Below are positions 1 through 5,709 of a stretch of 8,327 nt of DNA, one piece after another. The stretch is from Chloroflexota bacterium. GTDB lineage: Bacteria; Chloroflexota; Dehalococcoidia; Lucifugimonadales; Australimonadaceae. The notes beneath the pieces are model-generated. The model worked only from the letters and a program-made list of their open reading frames with translations, was not told the DNA's origin and did not search any database. A program made the translations under genes and the position numbers. Positions within the stretch are counted from its first letter, which is position 1. The number at the start of each line of letters is the position of its first letter. The DNA lies in assembly GCA_026713505.1 (NCBI GenBank), contig JAPOOH010000211.1:1-8327 (forward strand). The letters run 5' to 3'.

Positions 1-306
1 CGGCTCGATGTAGAAGTACATCGTGCCGCCGCACACGAGGCCGTCGCGCGCGGCGATGTCCTCGTTCAGGTAGTAGCGCTTGTACTGCGGGCCGGTGTTC
101 TCGCGGAGCGCTTCCTTGGCCGCGAACCAGATGTCGCCCTCCACGCACCCCCCGCCGAGCGTGCCGACGGTCGAGCCGTCTCCTCGCACCAGGAGCGCCG
201 CGCCCGGCTTCTGAGGCGTCGAGCCCTGCGTGTGCACGACGGTTGCGATGACGAAGTCCTGCCCGTCATGCGTCAGCGCTGTTGCTTCGTCGTAGACGGC
301 CTTCAT
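1..306 (-). CDS. XdhC/CoxI-family protein, N-terminal part (cut by window edge)
   Basis: The 102 visible residues match the N-terminal domain of the XdhC/CoxI family. These proteins help insert or mature the molybdenum cofactor of xanthine dehydrogenase or CO dehydrogenase-type hydroxylases. Family landmarks seen are VVHTQGSTPQKPGAALLV (residues 23-40), GTLGGGCVEGD (48-58), and GLVCGGTMYFYIEP (89-102) with the conserved Cys-Gly-Gly. The start is ATG at 306-304, preceded by a strong Shine-Dalgarno (GGGAGGG on the minus strand, 314-320) at 7 nt. The C-terminal Rossmann-like part lies outside the window, so which hydroxylase it serves cannot be told. Codon use is strongly GC-biased, like thrS and unlike the neighbouring lipoprotein cluster. 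The family call is secure. The specific partner is unknown. Confidence 0.88.
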   Translation of the reverse strand, partial: MKAVYDEATALTHDGQDFVIATVVHTQGSTPQKPGAALLVRGDGSTVGTLGGGCVEGDIWFAAKEALRENTGPQYKRYYLNEDIAARDGLVCGGTMYFYIEP

Positions 307-332
307 GCGCTCACCCTCCCCCGAGTCTTGCC

Positions 333-400
333 CGTCATACCTGCGCCTCCCCCATCATACCCGCGCCCCCCTCGTCATTCCCGCGAAGGCGGGAATCCAG
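333..400. repeat. REP-like palindrome preceded by two 20-bp-spaced half copies
   Basis: Three copies of a C(G/A)TCAT(A/T)CC(T/C)GCG unit begin at 333, 353 and 373, a spacing of exactly 20 bp. The third continues into a palindrome in which ATTCCCGC (377-384) and GCGGGAAT (389-396) flank a GAAG loop, followed by CCAG. Palindromes of the type GTCATTCCCGCGAAGGCGGGAAT are dispersed intergenic repeats in many high-GC bacterial genomes. They can fold as hairpins in RNA from either strand. The tandem half copies upstream are unusual for such an element. Confidence 0.7.
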
Positions 401-483
401 ATTGACCGGCAGGTCACACGTGCGCCCCAGCGCGCACGGGCACGCGGTGCCGCAGGACGATTGTAGCACCGGCCGGCAATCTC

Positions 484-519
484 CCGTTATTCCCGTACGT
501 GCCAGGAAGGGCGATGACG
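484..519. repeat. diverged inverted copy of the REP-like unit
   Basis: The segment begins CGTTATTCCCGTACG and ends GCGATGACG. It therefore resembles the unit at 373-400 in forward orientation at its left end and in inverted orientation at its right end. Together, CGTCAT (373-378) and ATGACG (514-519) bracket a 147-bp stretch like the short terminal inverted repeats of a MITE-type or paired REP element. The similarity is short and degenerate. Confidence 0.4.
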
Positions 520-617
520 TTTGGCGGCCTCTACCGGCCCGGCCACGTTGAAGTGGTCTGGCCCCTCCTGCACGAAGCGCCTGCCGGGAACGGTGTGAGG
601 TCGTGTGCGGCACTCCC

Positions 618-1232
618 TTAGTTCGATCCCTGCCGCGCCGGGTTGTCTGAATCGACCTCCGAGCAGCCTCCACGGTTGCAGGCGATCACCCAGTAGTAGT
701 TGATGCCTGCGCCCGGGCTGCTGTGGACGTAGGTAGTCTCGACCAGGTCCGTGGCCAGCTCGTCGCAGAAACGCGAACTACCGCCTCTGTCCAGCGAACA
801 GGACGAGTCGAAGAAATCGTCATGGAAGACTGCGTAATGGTCCGCTTCGTCCACAGCATCCCAACTGACGCGTATGGTTGAGCCTTCCACAGAGAATCGG
901 ACGTTCGATGGTGTGTCGGGTCTGATCGCCACCGGCCTCGCCGGGTTCGTTGAGTCGATCTCCGAGCATCCCCCCGCGTTGCACGCAACTACCCAGTAGT
1001 AGTTCCGGTCAGGGTGAGGCTCTTCATGGATGTAGGTTGTTCCGACGACGTGCCCTTCCAACTCCCGGCAGCCCAACGGCCCGCCGCCACCCGACAGAAA
1101 GCAGTCCGGGTCTTCGAACTGGTTATAGTAGATCTTGTAGTGGGTAGCACTCTTCCGAGTGCCCCCAACTGACGAGAGCCGTCGCCCTATCACGGCTGTA
1201 GTGAGGGTCTCCGGGCGGGTCCGGGCCTTCAT
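618..1232 (-). CDS. 3' part of frameshifted FN3 lipoprotein gene (two Cys-rich FN3 domains)
   Basis: This 204-residue frame is best read as the C-terminal half of the lipoprotein starting at 2007, not as a separate gene. The ATG at 1232 lies inside an FN3 repeat, and the first ~27 residues do not resemble FN3. From about 1151 onward the frame gives SATHYKIYYNQ and completes the second FN3 domain of the upstream ORF. A third FN3 follows (TPSNVRFSVEGSTIRVSWDA, then Cys in DSSC, RFCDEL, VIAC and GGCSE). Joining the frames by removing one base near 1149-1155 gives a 462-residue protein with one N-terminal domain and three FN3 domains. The reading ends at the stop at 618-620. FN3 domains in secreted lipoproteins usually mediate binding. 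No ligand can be inferred. The break may be a real mutation or an assembly error. Confidence 0.7.
   Translation of the reverse strand: MKARTRPETLTTAVIGRRLSSVGGTRKSATHYKIYYNQFEDPDCFLSGGGGPLGCRELEGHVVGTTYIHEEPHPDRNYYWVVACNAGGCSEIDSTNPARPVAIRPDTPSNVRFSVEGSTIRVSWDAVDEADHYAVFHDDFFDSSCSLDRGGSSRFCDELATDLVETTYVHSSPGAGINYYWVIACNRGGCSEVDSDNPARQGSN
861..905 (-). repeat. FN3-coding direct repeat, matching 1453-1497
   Basis: These 45 bases encode the start of the third FN3 domain (NVRFSVEGSTIRVSW). They match 1453-1497, which encode the first FN3 domain, at 38 of 45 positions by my count. The remaining nucleotide identity indicates fairly recent duplication of an FN3-coding unit within one gene. Related copies of the stretch encoding NYYWV-AC recur near 690, 990 and 1288. 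Confidence 0.7.
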
Positions 1233-2007
1233 CGTCGGAACCTGCCGCGCTGATCCCGGAGCAGCTTAAGCTGTCGCACGCCGCCACCCAGTAGTAGTTC
1301 TGGTCCGGGTGTGGACCTGTGTGGACGTAGGTCGTCTCTACCACGTCGGAGGCCAGTTGCTCACAGTTCGAGCCGCCGCCGCCAGTCCGCACACGACAGT
1401 TTGGGTGATCTCCGAAGTACACGTTGTAGTAACCGGCCCCGTCCACCTGGTCCCAACTGACACGTATCGTTGACCCTTCCACTGCGAACCGCACGTTTTC
1501 GGGGCGGTCGAGTTCAGGAGCTTCTCCTTCGCTCGCGCAGCCGACTGCAGCCAATTTCCTACGGACTTCCGGGTCGAGGTCGTTCATCGCACCTTCGAGC
1601 GCCAACCCCTGAGGGGCAAGGACGAGGAAGGCAAGGAGGTTGGGTTGTTCATCCTCAGGCTGCGCGTCAAGCAGCCTTTTCAGGGCCTTCCCGTAAGCCA
1701 GGGTCTTATTGTGATAGTCGGCGACTTCGGGCGGCGGGTTGATGGATTCCATGACCTCGATGGCGCGTGCCAACTCCTCGGAAGCCTCACCGCTGGTTGC
1801 GTCAGAGGGAATCTCATCGTCAGCGTACTGAGCGCAGTTGGATACATACTCTTCCAGGGTCATGCGCGCGGAGTCTGGCGCTGACGTGGATGAATCCTCT
1901 CCACCACATGCCGCCGCCGACACGGTCAGGGCAAGCAGGACGAGCAGAGCGGCCGCCCAGTTTCCATTGGACGAGGAGCGCTGGAGGGGATGAGTCCGTC
2001 CTGGCAC
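1123..2007 (-). CDS. secreted lipoprotein, N-terminal domain + FN3 (5' part of a frameshifted gene)
   Basis: This 294-residue frame starts at GTG 2007-2005, with a putative Shine-Dalgarno (AGGA) 8 nt upstream, 10 nt after the stop of the preceding ORF, so translation is probably coupled. Residues 1-34 form a lipoprotein signal: an Arg-containing n-region, hydrophobic AALLVLLALTVS, and a lipobox-like SAAAC with Cys34. Residues 49-157 are the third copy of the shared domain (MTLEEYVSNC ... PPPEVADYHN ... DPEVRRKLAAVGC). Residues 168-255 are an FN3 domain with four Cys. A second FN3 begins at about 263 (PPGDPHYSRDRATALVSW) but breaks after Glu285, where the frame reads nine unrelated residues to a stop at 1123-1125. 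The sequence continues in the +1 frame (618-1232). The frame is open far upstream to 2430, but that part overlaps another coding frame and is not believable. Function unknown; probably a surface-anchored binding protein. Confidence 0.75.
   Translation of the reverse strand: MPGRTHPLQRSSSNGNWAAALLVLLALTVSAAACGGEDSSTSAPDSARMTLEEYVSNCAQYADDEIPSDATSGEASEELARAIEVMESINPPPEVADYHNKTLAYGKALKRLLDAQPEDEQPNLLAFLVLAPQGLALEGAMNDLDPEVRRKLAAVGCASEGEAPELDRPENVRFAVEGSTIRVSWDQVDGAGYYNVYFGDHPNCRVRTGGGGSNCEQLASDVVETTYVHTGPHPDQNYYWVAACDSLSCSGISAAGSDDEGPDPPGDPHYSRDRATALVSWGHSEECYPLQDLL
1453..1497 (-). repeat. FN3-coding direct repeat, matching 861-905
   Basis: This is the partner of 861-905. It encodes NVRFAVEGSTIRVSW of the first FN3 domain in the same ancestral gene. 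The 7 mismatches in 45 bases are mostly conservative for the protein. Confidence 0.7.
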
Positions 2008-2017
2008 TGTCCAAGTC

Positions 2018-2455
2018 CTACTCGATGCAGCCGGCCGCGACCATCTGAGCACGGACAGCCGGGTCCATCCCGCTGAGAGCCTGCTCGATCTGCGGCTGGT
2101 GCTGGAGCGCCAGAGGGAAGAGCGCATTGAGGATGTAGTCGTCCTCCGACTGCCCGCCTCCGGATGCGAGGTAAAGGTCAACCGATGCCTTGGCAGCCGT
2201 CCAGAGGGCCTGAGTAGCGTCATGCCAGCCTGCAATCTCTTTCGGCGGCTCCACGGATTCCAGATAGCCAACGATGGTTCCCCAACCTGCCGCAATCTCC
2301 CTGAGAGAGACGTTCTCTTCCCATCCGCCCAGTTCATATCCCGGTCCGCCACAGAATGCCATGTAATCTTCGAGGGAGAGTCGTGAATTCCCCTCAGGCT
2401 GGGCAGCCGCAGGCGTAGGAGCGGCGGCAAGGCATCGGTGCCGGCGTAGGGTCAT
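2018..2455 (-). CDS. out-of-frame C-terminal domain of the 3869 lipoprotein (second copy of shared domain)
   Basis: This 145-residue frame carries a full copy of the shared domain: RLSLEDYMAFCG, then WEENVSLREIAAG, VEPPKEIAGWHDA, and IEQALSGMDPAVRAQMVAAGC at the end. It has no signal peptide, and a TGA lies just three codons before its ATG at 2455. The first nine residues overlap the upstream gene and look meaningless. From 2428 the frame reads AAAPTPAAAQPEG, a natural Pro/Ala linker that continues the TPAPMP of the upstream ORF if one T of the CCTT at 2432-2429 is removed. The domain is therefore most likely the C-terminus of a 616-residue protein starting at 3869. As a stand-alone gene it would give a cytoplasmic protein with two conserved Cys, which is less plausible. 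Confidence 0.65.
   Translation of the reverse strand: MTLRRHRCLAAAPTPAAAQPEGNSRLSLEDYMAFCGGPGYELGGWEENVSLREIAAGWGTIVGYLESVEPPKEIAGWHDATQALWTAAKASVDLYLASGGGQSEDDYILNALFPLALQHQPQIEQALSGMDPAVRAQMVAAGCIE
2022..2056 (-). repeat. direct repeat encoding the C-terminal motif of the shared domain
   Basis: These 35 bases match 3355-3389 at 32 positions by my count. Both encode the end of the shared domain (VRA-MVAAGCI). The near identity at DNA level shows that copies 1 and 2 of this domain are recent duplicates or are kept alike by gene conversion. Confidence 0.75.
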
Positions 2456-3869
2456 TGGAAGTCACATCGGGTACCCGGGTTATCAGCCAACTGCCATTGT
2501 GGCGGACGAGGTTTGCGAAGAAGCCGTTAAGATTCAGAATCTCGTCTGCGCAGGTGTCGCCGTAGCACCCCTTGCCGCCACGTACCTCGAACAGGCCATC
2601 CGCTGCGTCCACGCCGGGAATAACGACGGAGCAGGAATCACCTGTCGCAAGCTCCGTGCCCGCACGGCAGGGACCCCCGGTAGTGGGACCGCCGGAACCG
2701 TCCCCGATGAGCTGGGCAGGCGTGTCTGGATCGGTATCCGAGCACCCATCACTGTTGCAGGCGACAACCCAGTAGTGGTTTTCAACAGCATCCGGGTCCA
2801 TATGGCCAAAGGTGGTGGTGGTGACGTTTGTTGCTATCTCGTCACACCATCTGGGGTTGCCGCTAACGTCGACCGAGCAACCTGAGTCGAAGAAGTCGCT
2901 GTAGTAGAGGTTGTAGTATTCGGCTCCCTCCACAGCGTCCCAGCTGACCGTTATCCCCGCGCCCTCCCACGCGTACCGTGCATTGGCAGGCGCATCAGGG
3001 GCACCAGACAGCGAGACAGACAGCGTATAAGTGCCTCCAGCACCCTCCGAAGAGATAGTTATGTCATGTGTGCCGGACACCTCGGGTGTCCATTTCTCAA
3101 ATATCGGTGAGATTTCGGACCTATATCCCCAATTGAAGCCGGGGGGCATGAAGATGCTCAGCCTTATGCTCGGTAAGTCCTGCCAGGCGACCTCCAAGAG
3201 ATACGTCTCTCCCGCCTCCGCATCGAACCGAAAGCGGTCCCTCTCGTCCGGCTCGTCCAGTACACCCGCCACGCTTACTCCAGCAAGGATCTCCTCCCTC
3301 TCCACTGCAGTTGGGACTGTACCTTCCAGCGGGGCTGCGTCGACGGGTTCGTCGTCGATGCAACCGGCCGCGACCATCCGAGCGCGGACGTCCGGGGCCA
3401 TACCTGCGATCGCTTGCTCTATCGGTTGGAAATGAGGGGCCAGTGTTGAGAGCGTCGAAAGGAGGAATTCGTCCTCTGACCGGCCCTGTGGGTCGTTGAG
3501 GTAGTTGTGTATCGTCTGCTTGTAGGTTCTCTGAAACGCCAGCTGAGCATCATGCCAGTCGGATAATTCTGCGGGCGGAGCCAGCGCTTCCATATGCTCG
3601 TTGATCGTTTCCAGGCCCGATGCGAGTTCTCTCAGGGAGACGCCTTCCTCCCAGGCGTCCACCCCTGACTCACCACAGACTGCGAGGAGGTAATCGTCGA
3701 ACGACATTCGGGAAGCGCCTCCCACTGCGGCAACCGGCGTTGCAGTGGGCACGTCGGCCGCGGGGGTGACGCCGGAGGATGTCGTGTCGTTCCCGCAGGC
3801 AAGCATCGCCAGCAGGGCAACCGCCAGTGTCAGCGCGGCCACCGATACATGTATTCCCCTGACCCTCAT
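2394..3869 (-). CDS. multidomain secreted lipoprotein (shared domain, PPC-like, FN3, Cys-rich C-terminal domain)
   Basis: The ORF has 491 residues. It starts at ATG 3869-3867 with Shine-Dalgarno GGGGAG (3878-3883) 8 nt upstream. Residues 1-25 are a lipoprotein signal (VAALTLAVALLAMLAC, Cys25), followed by a Thr/Pro/Ala linker. Residues 54-172 are copy 1 of the shared domain (MSFDDYLLAVCG, LAPPAELSDWHDA, APDVRARMVAAGC). Residues 190-288 resemble a bacterial pre-peptidase C-terminal (PPC) beta-sandwich (DRFRFDAEAGETYLLEV ... SGTHDITI ... GGTYTLSVSL). Residues 292-385 are an FN3 domain with four Cys. Residues 400-468 are a Cys-rich module (CRAGTELATGDSC, FEVRGGKGCYGDTCADE, LNLNGFFANLV, GSWLITRVP). 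After Pro480 the frame reads an unlikely CRRSYACGCPA to the TGA at 2394, while the natural continuation is one base over (2018-2455). No catalytic motif is seen. It is probably anchored on the outer face of the membrane and binds something extracellular. Confidence 0.8.
   Translation of the reverse strand: MRVRGIHVSVAALTLAVALLAMLACGNDTTSSGVTPAADVPTATPVAAVGGASRMSFDDYLLAVCGESGVDAWEEGVSLRELASGLETINEHMEALAPPAELSDWHDAQLAFQRTYKQTIHNYLNDPQGRSEDEFLLSTLSTLAPHFQPIEQAIAGMAPDVRARMVAAGCIDDEPVDAAPLEGTVPTAVEREEILAGVSVAGVLDEPDERDRFRFDAEAGETYLLEVAWQDLPSIRLSIFMPPGFNWGYRSEISPIFEKWTPEVSGTHDITISSEGAGGTYTLSVSLSGAPDAPANARYAWEGAGITVSWDAVEGAEYYNLYYSDFFDSGCSVDVSGNPRWCDEIATNVTTTTFGHMDPDAVENHYWVVACNSDGCSDTDPDTPAQLIGDGSGGPTTGGPCRAGTELATGDSCSVVIPGVDAADGLFEVRGGKGCYGDTCADEILNLNGFFANLVRHNGSWLITRVPDVTSNDPTPAPMPCRRSYACGCPA
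3355..3389 (-). repeat. direct repeat encoding the C-terminal motif of the shared domain
   Basis: This is the partner of 2022-2056 (32 of 35 positions alike). It encodes the VRARMVAAGCID end of copy 1 of the shared domain. Confidence 0.75.
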
Positions 3870-4239
3870 GGTGCAATCTCCCCAAATCCCTGGAGTGCTT
3901 CCGTGCCGCCGGAATCACGGCATGCCCGACAATCATCGCCGACACCCCTACCCAAGTCTGTTCATGGGGACTCTTGCACATCTCAGTACATATCTTGCCT
4001 ACGGTTCTGTAGCAGCGAATTCAACTACGCGCACAACGTATACAGTGGCATGTGCGCGACCGGCACAGCCCGTTCGTCCGCCGTCGCTGGTGTTTGGGCG
4101 GTGTATGAACGATGGTTGGGGACAATGCTCTTCCCTGCGTGCAGTCCATACCATGTTCAACAGCACAGGAAGTTGCCTGGCATTCCGATGTTGATGCCAC
4201 CCAGCCGTAGGGCACAAGCTAACGGGCGAGCGCAAGACG
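3870..4239. other. divergent intergenic region between lipoprotein cluster and HTH-membrane gene
   Basis: This 370-bp gap separates two divergent genes, so it should hold promoters for both. The Shine-Dalgarno of the minus-strand lipoprotein lies at 3878-3883. I do not see a convincing consensus promoter on either strand. The best plus-strand candidate, TACAGT at 4041-4046, has a poorly placed -35. A nested dyad lies at 4157-4194. Plus-strand ORFs across the gap (3745-4194 and 3849-4256) show no recognisable domains and overlap the lipoprotein start or the HTH gene start, so I treat the gap as non-coding. Confidence 0.6.
4157..4194. promoter_or_regulatory. nested inverted repeat, candidate operator or 5'UTR hairpin
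   Basis: TCAACA (4157-4162) pairs with TGTTGA (4189-4194). Inside it, GGAA (4168-4171) pairs with TTCC (4183-4186), and TGCC (4174-4177) with GGCA (4179-4182) around a single T. The layers are offset by a few bases, so the dyad is imperfect. It lies about 45 bp before the start of an HTH-containing protein, where an autoregulatory site would be expected. No binding protein is known, and part of this symmetry could be chance. Confidence 0.35.
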
Positions 4240-5613
4240 ATGGCCTTGGCACGTGACATCCAGAACCCGGGTGCTGCTCAGGTGGGCCTCTTGATGAGGG
4301 CCTATCGGGAGTCTTTCGTCTTGCAGGAAGGGCGCAAGGGGGTAACCCAAGAGGAGCTGCTCCAACGCATGGCGGAGGTGGATACTGACTATGGAGAGCG
4401 TTTCAGCCATACAACCGTGTCCCGGTGGGAAACCGGCATAACCCGTCCCACCGTCCGGCGACTGCAAGTCTTCGGCAAGGCTCTCGACCTATCGGGAACC
4501 GAGGTGGCGGGCTTGGTGCTGCTGGCAGGACTCGCCCCTGATCTTCCAACAGCCCTGAAACAGGTCGAATCAGGCGTTCACGGACGGACTGTCAGCAATG
4601 GGGAAGCGCGAAGCCGGGAACCCCAGCTGGGCGCTCATGAACGAGGAGGGGCCGACGCCGCCGAGTTCACCCGATCGAGTCTCCGGGAGGTTGCCCATTT
4701 CACCGTGCTCAGGATCCTGCCGCTGGCCGTGTGTATAGCGGTCGGAGGGTATGCGCTGTCACTCCTGAGCTGGGAAGGCGCCTGGATCTCTGCCCTGTAC
4801 GTCAGCCTCGTGGTAGGGCTCGTGATGGCGCAGGGCTTCCTGTTGCCGGACCAGAACGTCAGCCTAAGGGAGTTCTTCTGGGTCACCTTGTTCTTCGTGC
4901 TGAGCAGCCCGTTGCTGCAGTTTGCGCCCATAAGGATGGACCATTACGGCCTGTATACGATCGGAGACTCAGCTGGCACGCACGCTCCTACCATCCTGGC
5001 CCTCTTGTTGAACCTGGCTCTCGCTTCAACCGCGGGACTGATGTACCAGTTGCTGTGGAGGTGGCAGTACTCCGAGCATGGACAGAAGAAGACCGCTCTG
5101 CAGAGGGCTGCCTGGAGCGTTGTCCCGCCTGTAGCGTTCGTGTATGCCATTGTCCTTGTAATCTCCAACGTATCCGTCTGGATACAGCTTGCCTTTCTGA
5201 TGCCGTTGGTGAGCGCGGTGTTCACCTCATTGCTGGTCCTGCGTGACCCTTCAGTCAATCCCAGCGGGAGAGAGCGTCAGTTCCTCCTGTGGACCTTGGT
5301 TTCGCTCGGCATACTCGGTTCAACCCTCGGCATGGCCACCGTTCTGGCCATCTACGTGTCGCCGAACCTGCCGATGGTCCTGCCAGACCACAACCTGCTG
5401 CGCTCGTGGGAACTTGATTTCGTCCAGCTCGGCTTCAGCCGGCAGGAAGCCTTGGACCGGGTGAATCTGGGCTACATGTGGCACGCGATCAGCACCTTCA
5501 CCTACATATTCTTCGTCGTGGGCGGACACCTGGTCGCGGCGGTCTACCGGGTAGGTAACGGGAATACTGAGGATCGGCGGCAACACGAGTCTCCACCCGG
5601 AGCTTCGCTTTGA
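4240..5613 (+). CDS. XRE-type HTH protein with eight-helix membrane domain
   Basis: The ORF has 457 residues. Residues 17-96 form a Cro/C1 (XRE)-type helix-turn-helix: GVTQEELLQRM, then FSHTTVSRWETGITRPTVRRLQVFGKALDLSGTEVAGLVLLAG, with the typical T-SRWE-G-P recognition pattern. A polar linker (~100-150) follows. About eight hydrophobic segments come next, near residues 155-176, 182-203, 210-229, 249-272, 294-314, 316-335, 347-373 and 413-437, then a short polar tail. This predicts a membrane-tethered DNA-binding protein with both termini in the cytoplasm, able to link a membrane or extracellular signal to transcription. No known sensor family is recognised in the membrane part. It is transcribed away from the lipoprotein cluster, whose promoter region it shares, so it may regulate the cluster or itself (inference). 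The start at ATG 4240 has only a weak Shine-Dalgarno-like GGGCGAG upstream. Confidence 0.8.
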   Translation: MALARDIQNPGAAQVGLLMRAYRESFVLQEGRKGVTQEELLQRMAEVDTDYGERFSHTTVSRWETGITRPTVRRLQVFGKALDLSGTEVAGLVLLAGLAPDLPTALKQVESGVHGRTVSNGEARSREPQLGAHERGGADAAEFTRSSLREVAHFTVLRILPLAVCIAVGGYALSLLSWEGAWISALYVSLVVGLVMAQGFLLPDQNVSLREFFWVTLFFVLSSPLLQFAPIRMDHYGLYTIGDSAGTHAPTILALLLNLALASTAGLMYQLLWRWQYSEHGQKKTALQRAAWSVVPPVAFVYAIVLVISNVSVWIQLAFLMPLVSAVFTSLLVLRDPSVNPSGRERQFLLWTLVSLGILGSTLGMATVLAIYVSPNLPMVLPDHNLLRSWELDFVQLGFSRQEALDRVNLGYMWHAISTFTYIFFVVGGHLVAAVYRVGNGNTEDRRQHESPPGASL

Positions 5614-5691
5614 CCTCTTGCGCCTAAGGTAGGCGGCGGACCGTTGGGGCAATTCCCTTTCGTACTCCCGCATGAGGATCGCCCATCCCCG

Positions 5692-5700
5692 TGCTACAAT
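5692..5700 (+). promoter_or_regulatory. extended -10 promoter of the thrS leader
   Basis: TGC-TACAAT is an extended -10 (TGnTATAAT type) with five of six hexamer bases conserved. No good -35 lies 17 bp upstream, which fits an extended -10 promoter. The expected transcription start is about 5706-5709, at or a few bases before the ATG at 5710, so the leader mRNA would be leaderless or nearly so. Confidence 0.6.
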
Positions 5701-5709
5701 GCCGACGTC

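Larger units (their letters stand above)
307..617. other. non-coding intergenic region with REP-like repeats
   Basis: This gap lies between the end of the lipoprotein cluster and the start of the XdhC-family gene, both on the minus strand. It must hold the promoter of the XdhC gene unless that gene is read through from upstream, but I see no convincing -35/-10 pair. It contains a 20-bp-period repeat array (333-400), a diverged REP-like copy (484-519), and a short dyad CCAC/GTGG (543-546 with 553-556) that has no T-tract. No T-rich intrinsic terminator follows the lipoprotein stop at 618. Short ORFs here, including one on the plus strand at 282-551, cross the repeats and look like chance. Confidence 0.6.

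Noticed and set aside
333..400. CRISPR array
   Set aside because: The 20-bp period leaves no room for repeat plus spacer, and the unit ends in a REP-type palindrome.
282..673. ORFs on both strands across the REP-like region
   Set aside because: They are formed by repeat sequence and GC-rich spacer, with no domain similarity.
2008..2430. N-terminal 141 codons of the long minus-strand frame 1123-2430
   Set aside because: This part overlaps the frame that encodes the second shared-domain copy and looks like out-of-frame Ser/Arg-rich noise. The lipoprotein signal starts only after GTG 2007.
3745..4256. Plus-strand ORFs across the divergent intergenic region
   Set aside because: They overlap the lipoprotein signal peptide or the HTH gene start, have no ribosome binding site, and have no protein-like composition.
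5621..5635. Terminator of the HTH-membrane gene (CGCCT/AGGCG hairpin)
   Set aside because: The stem is only 5 bp and no T-tract follows. Transcription may continue into the thrS leader.
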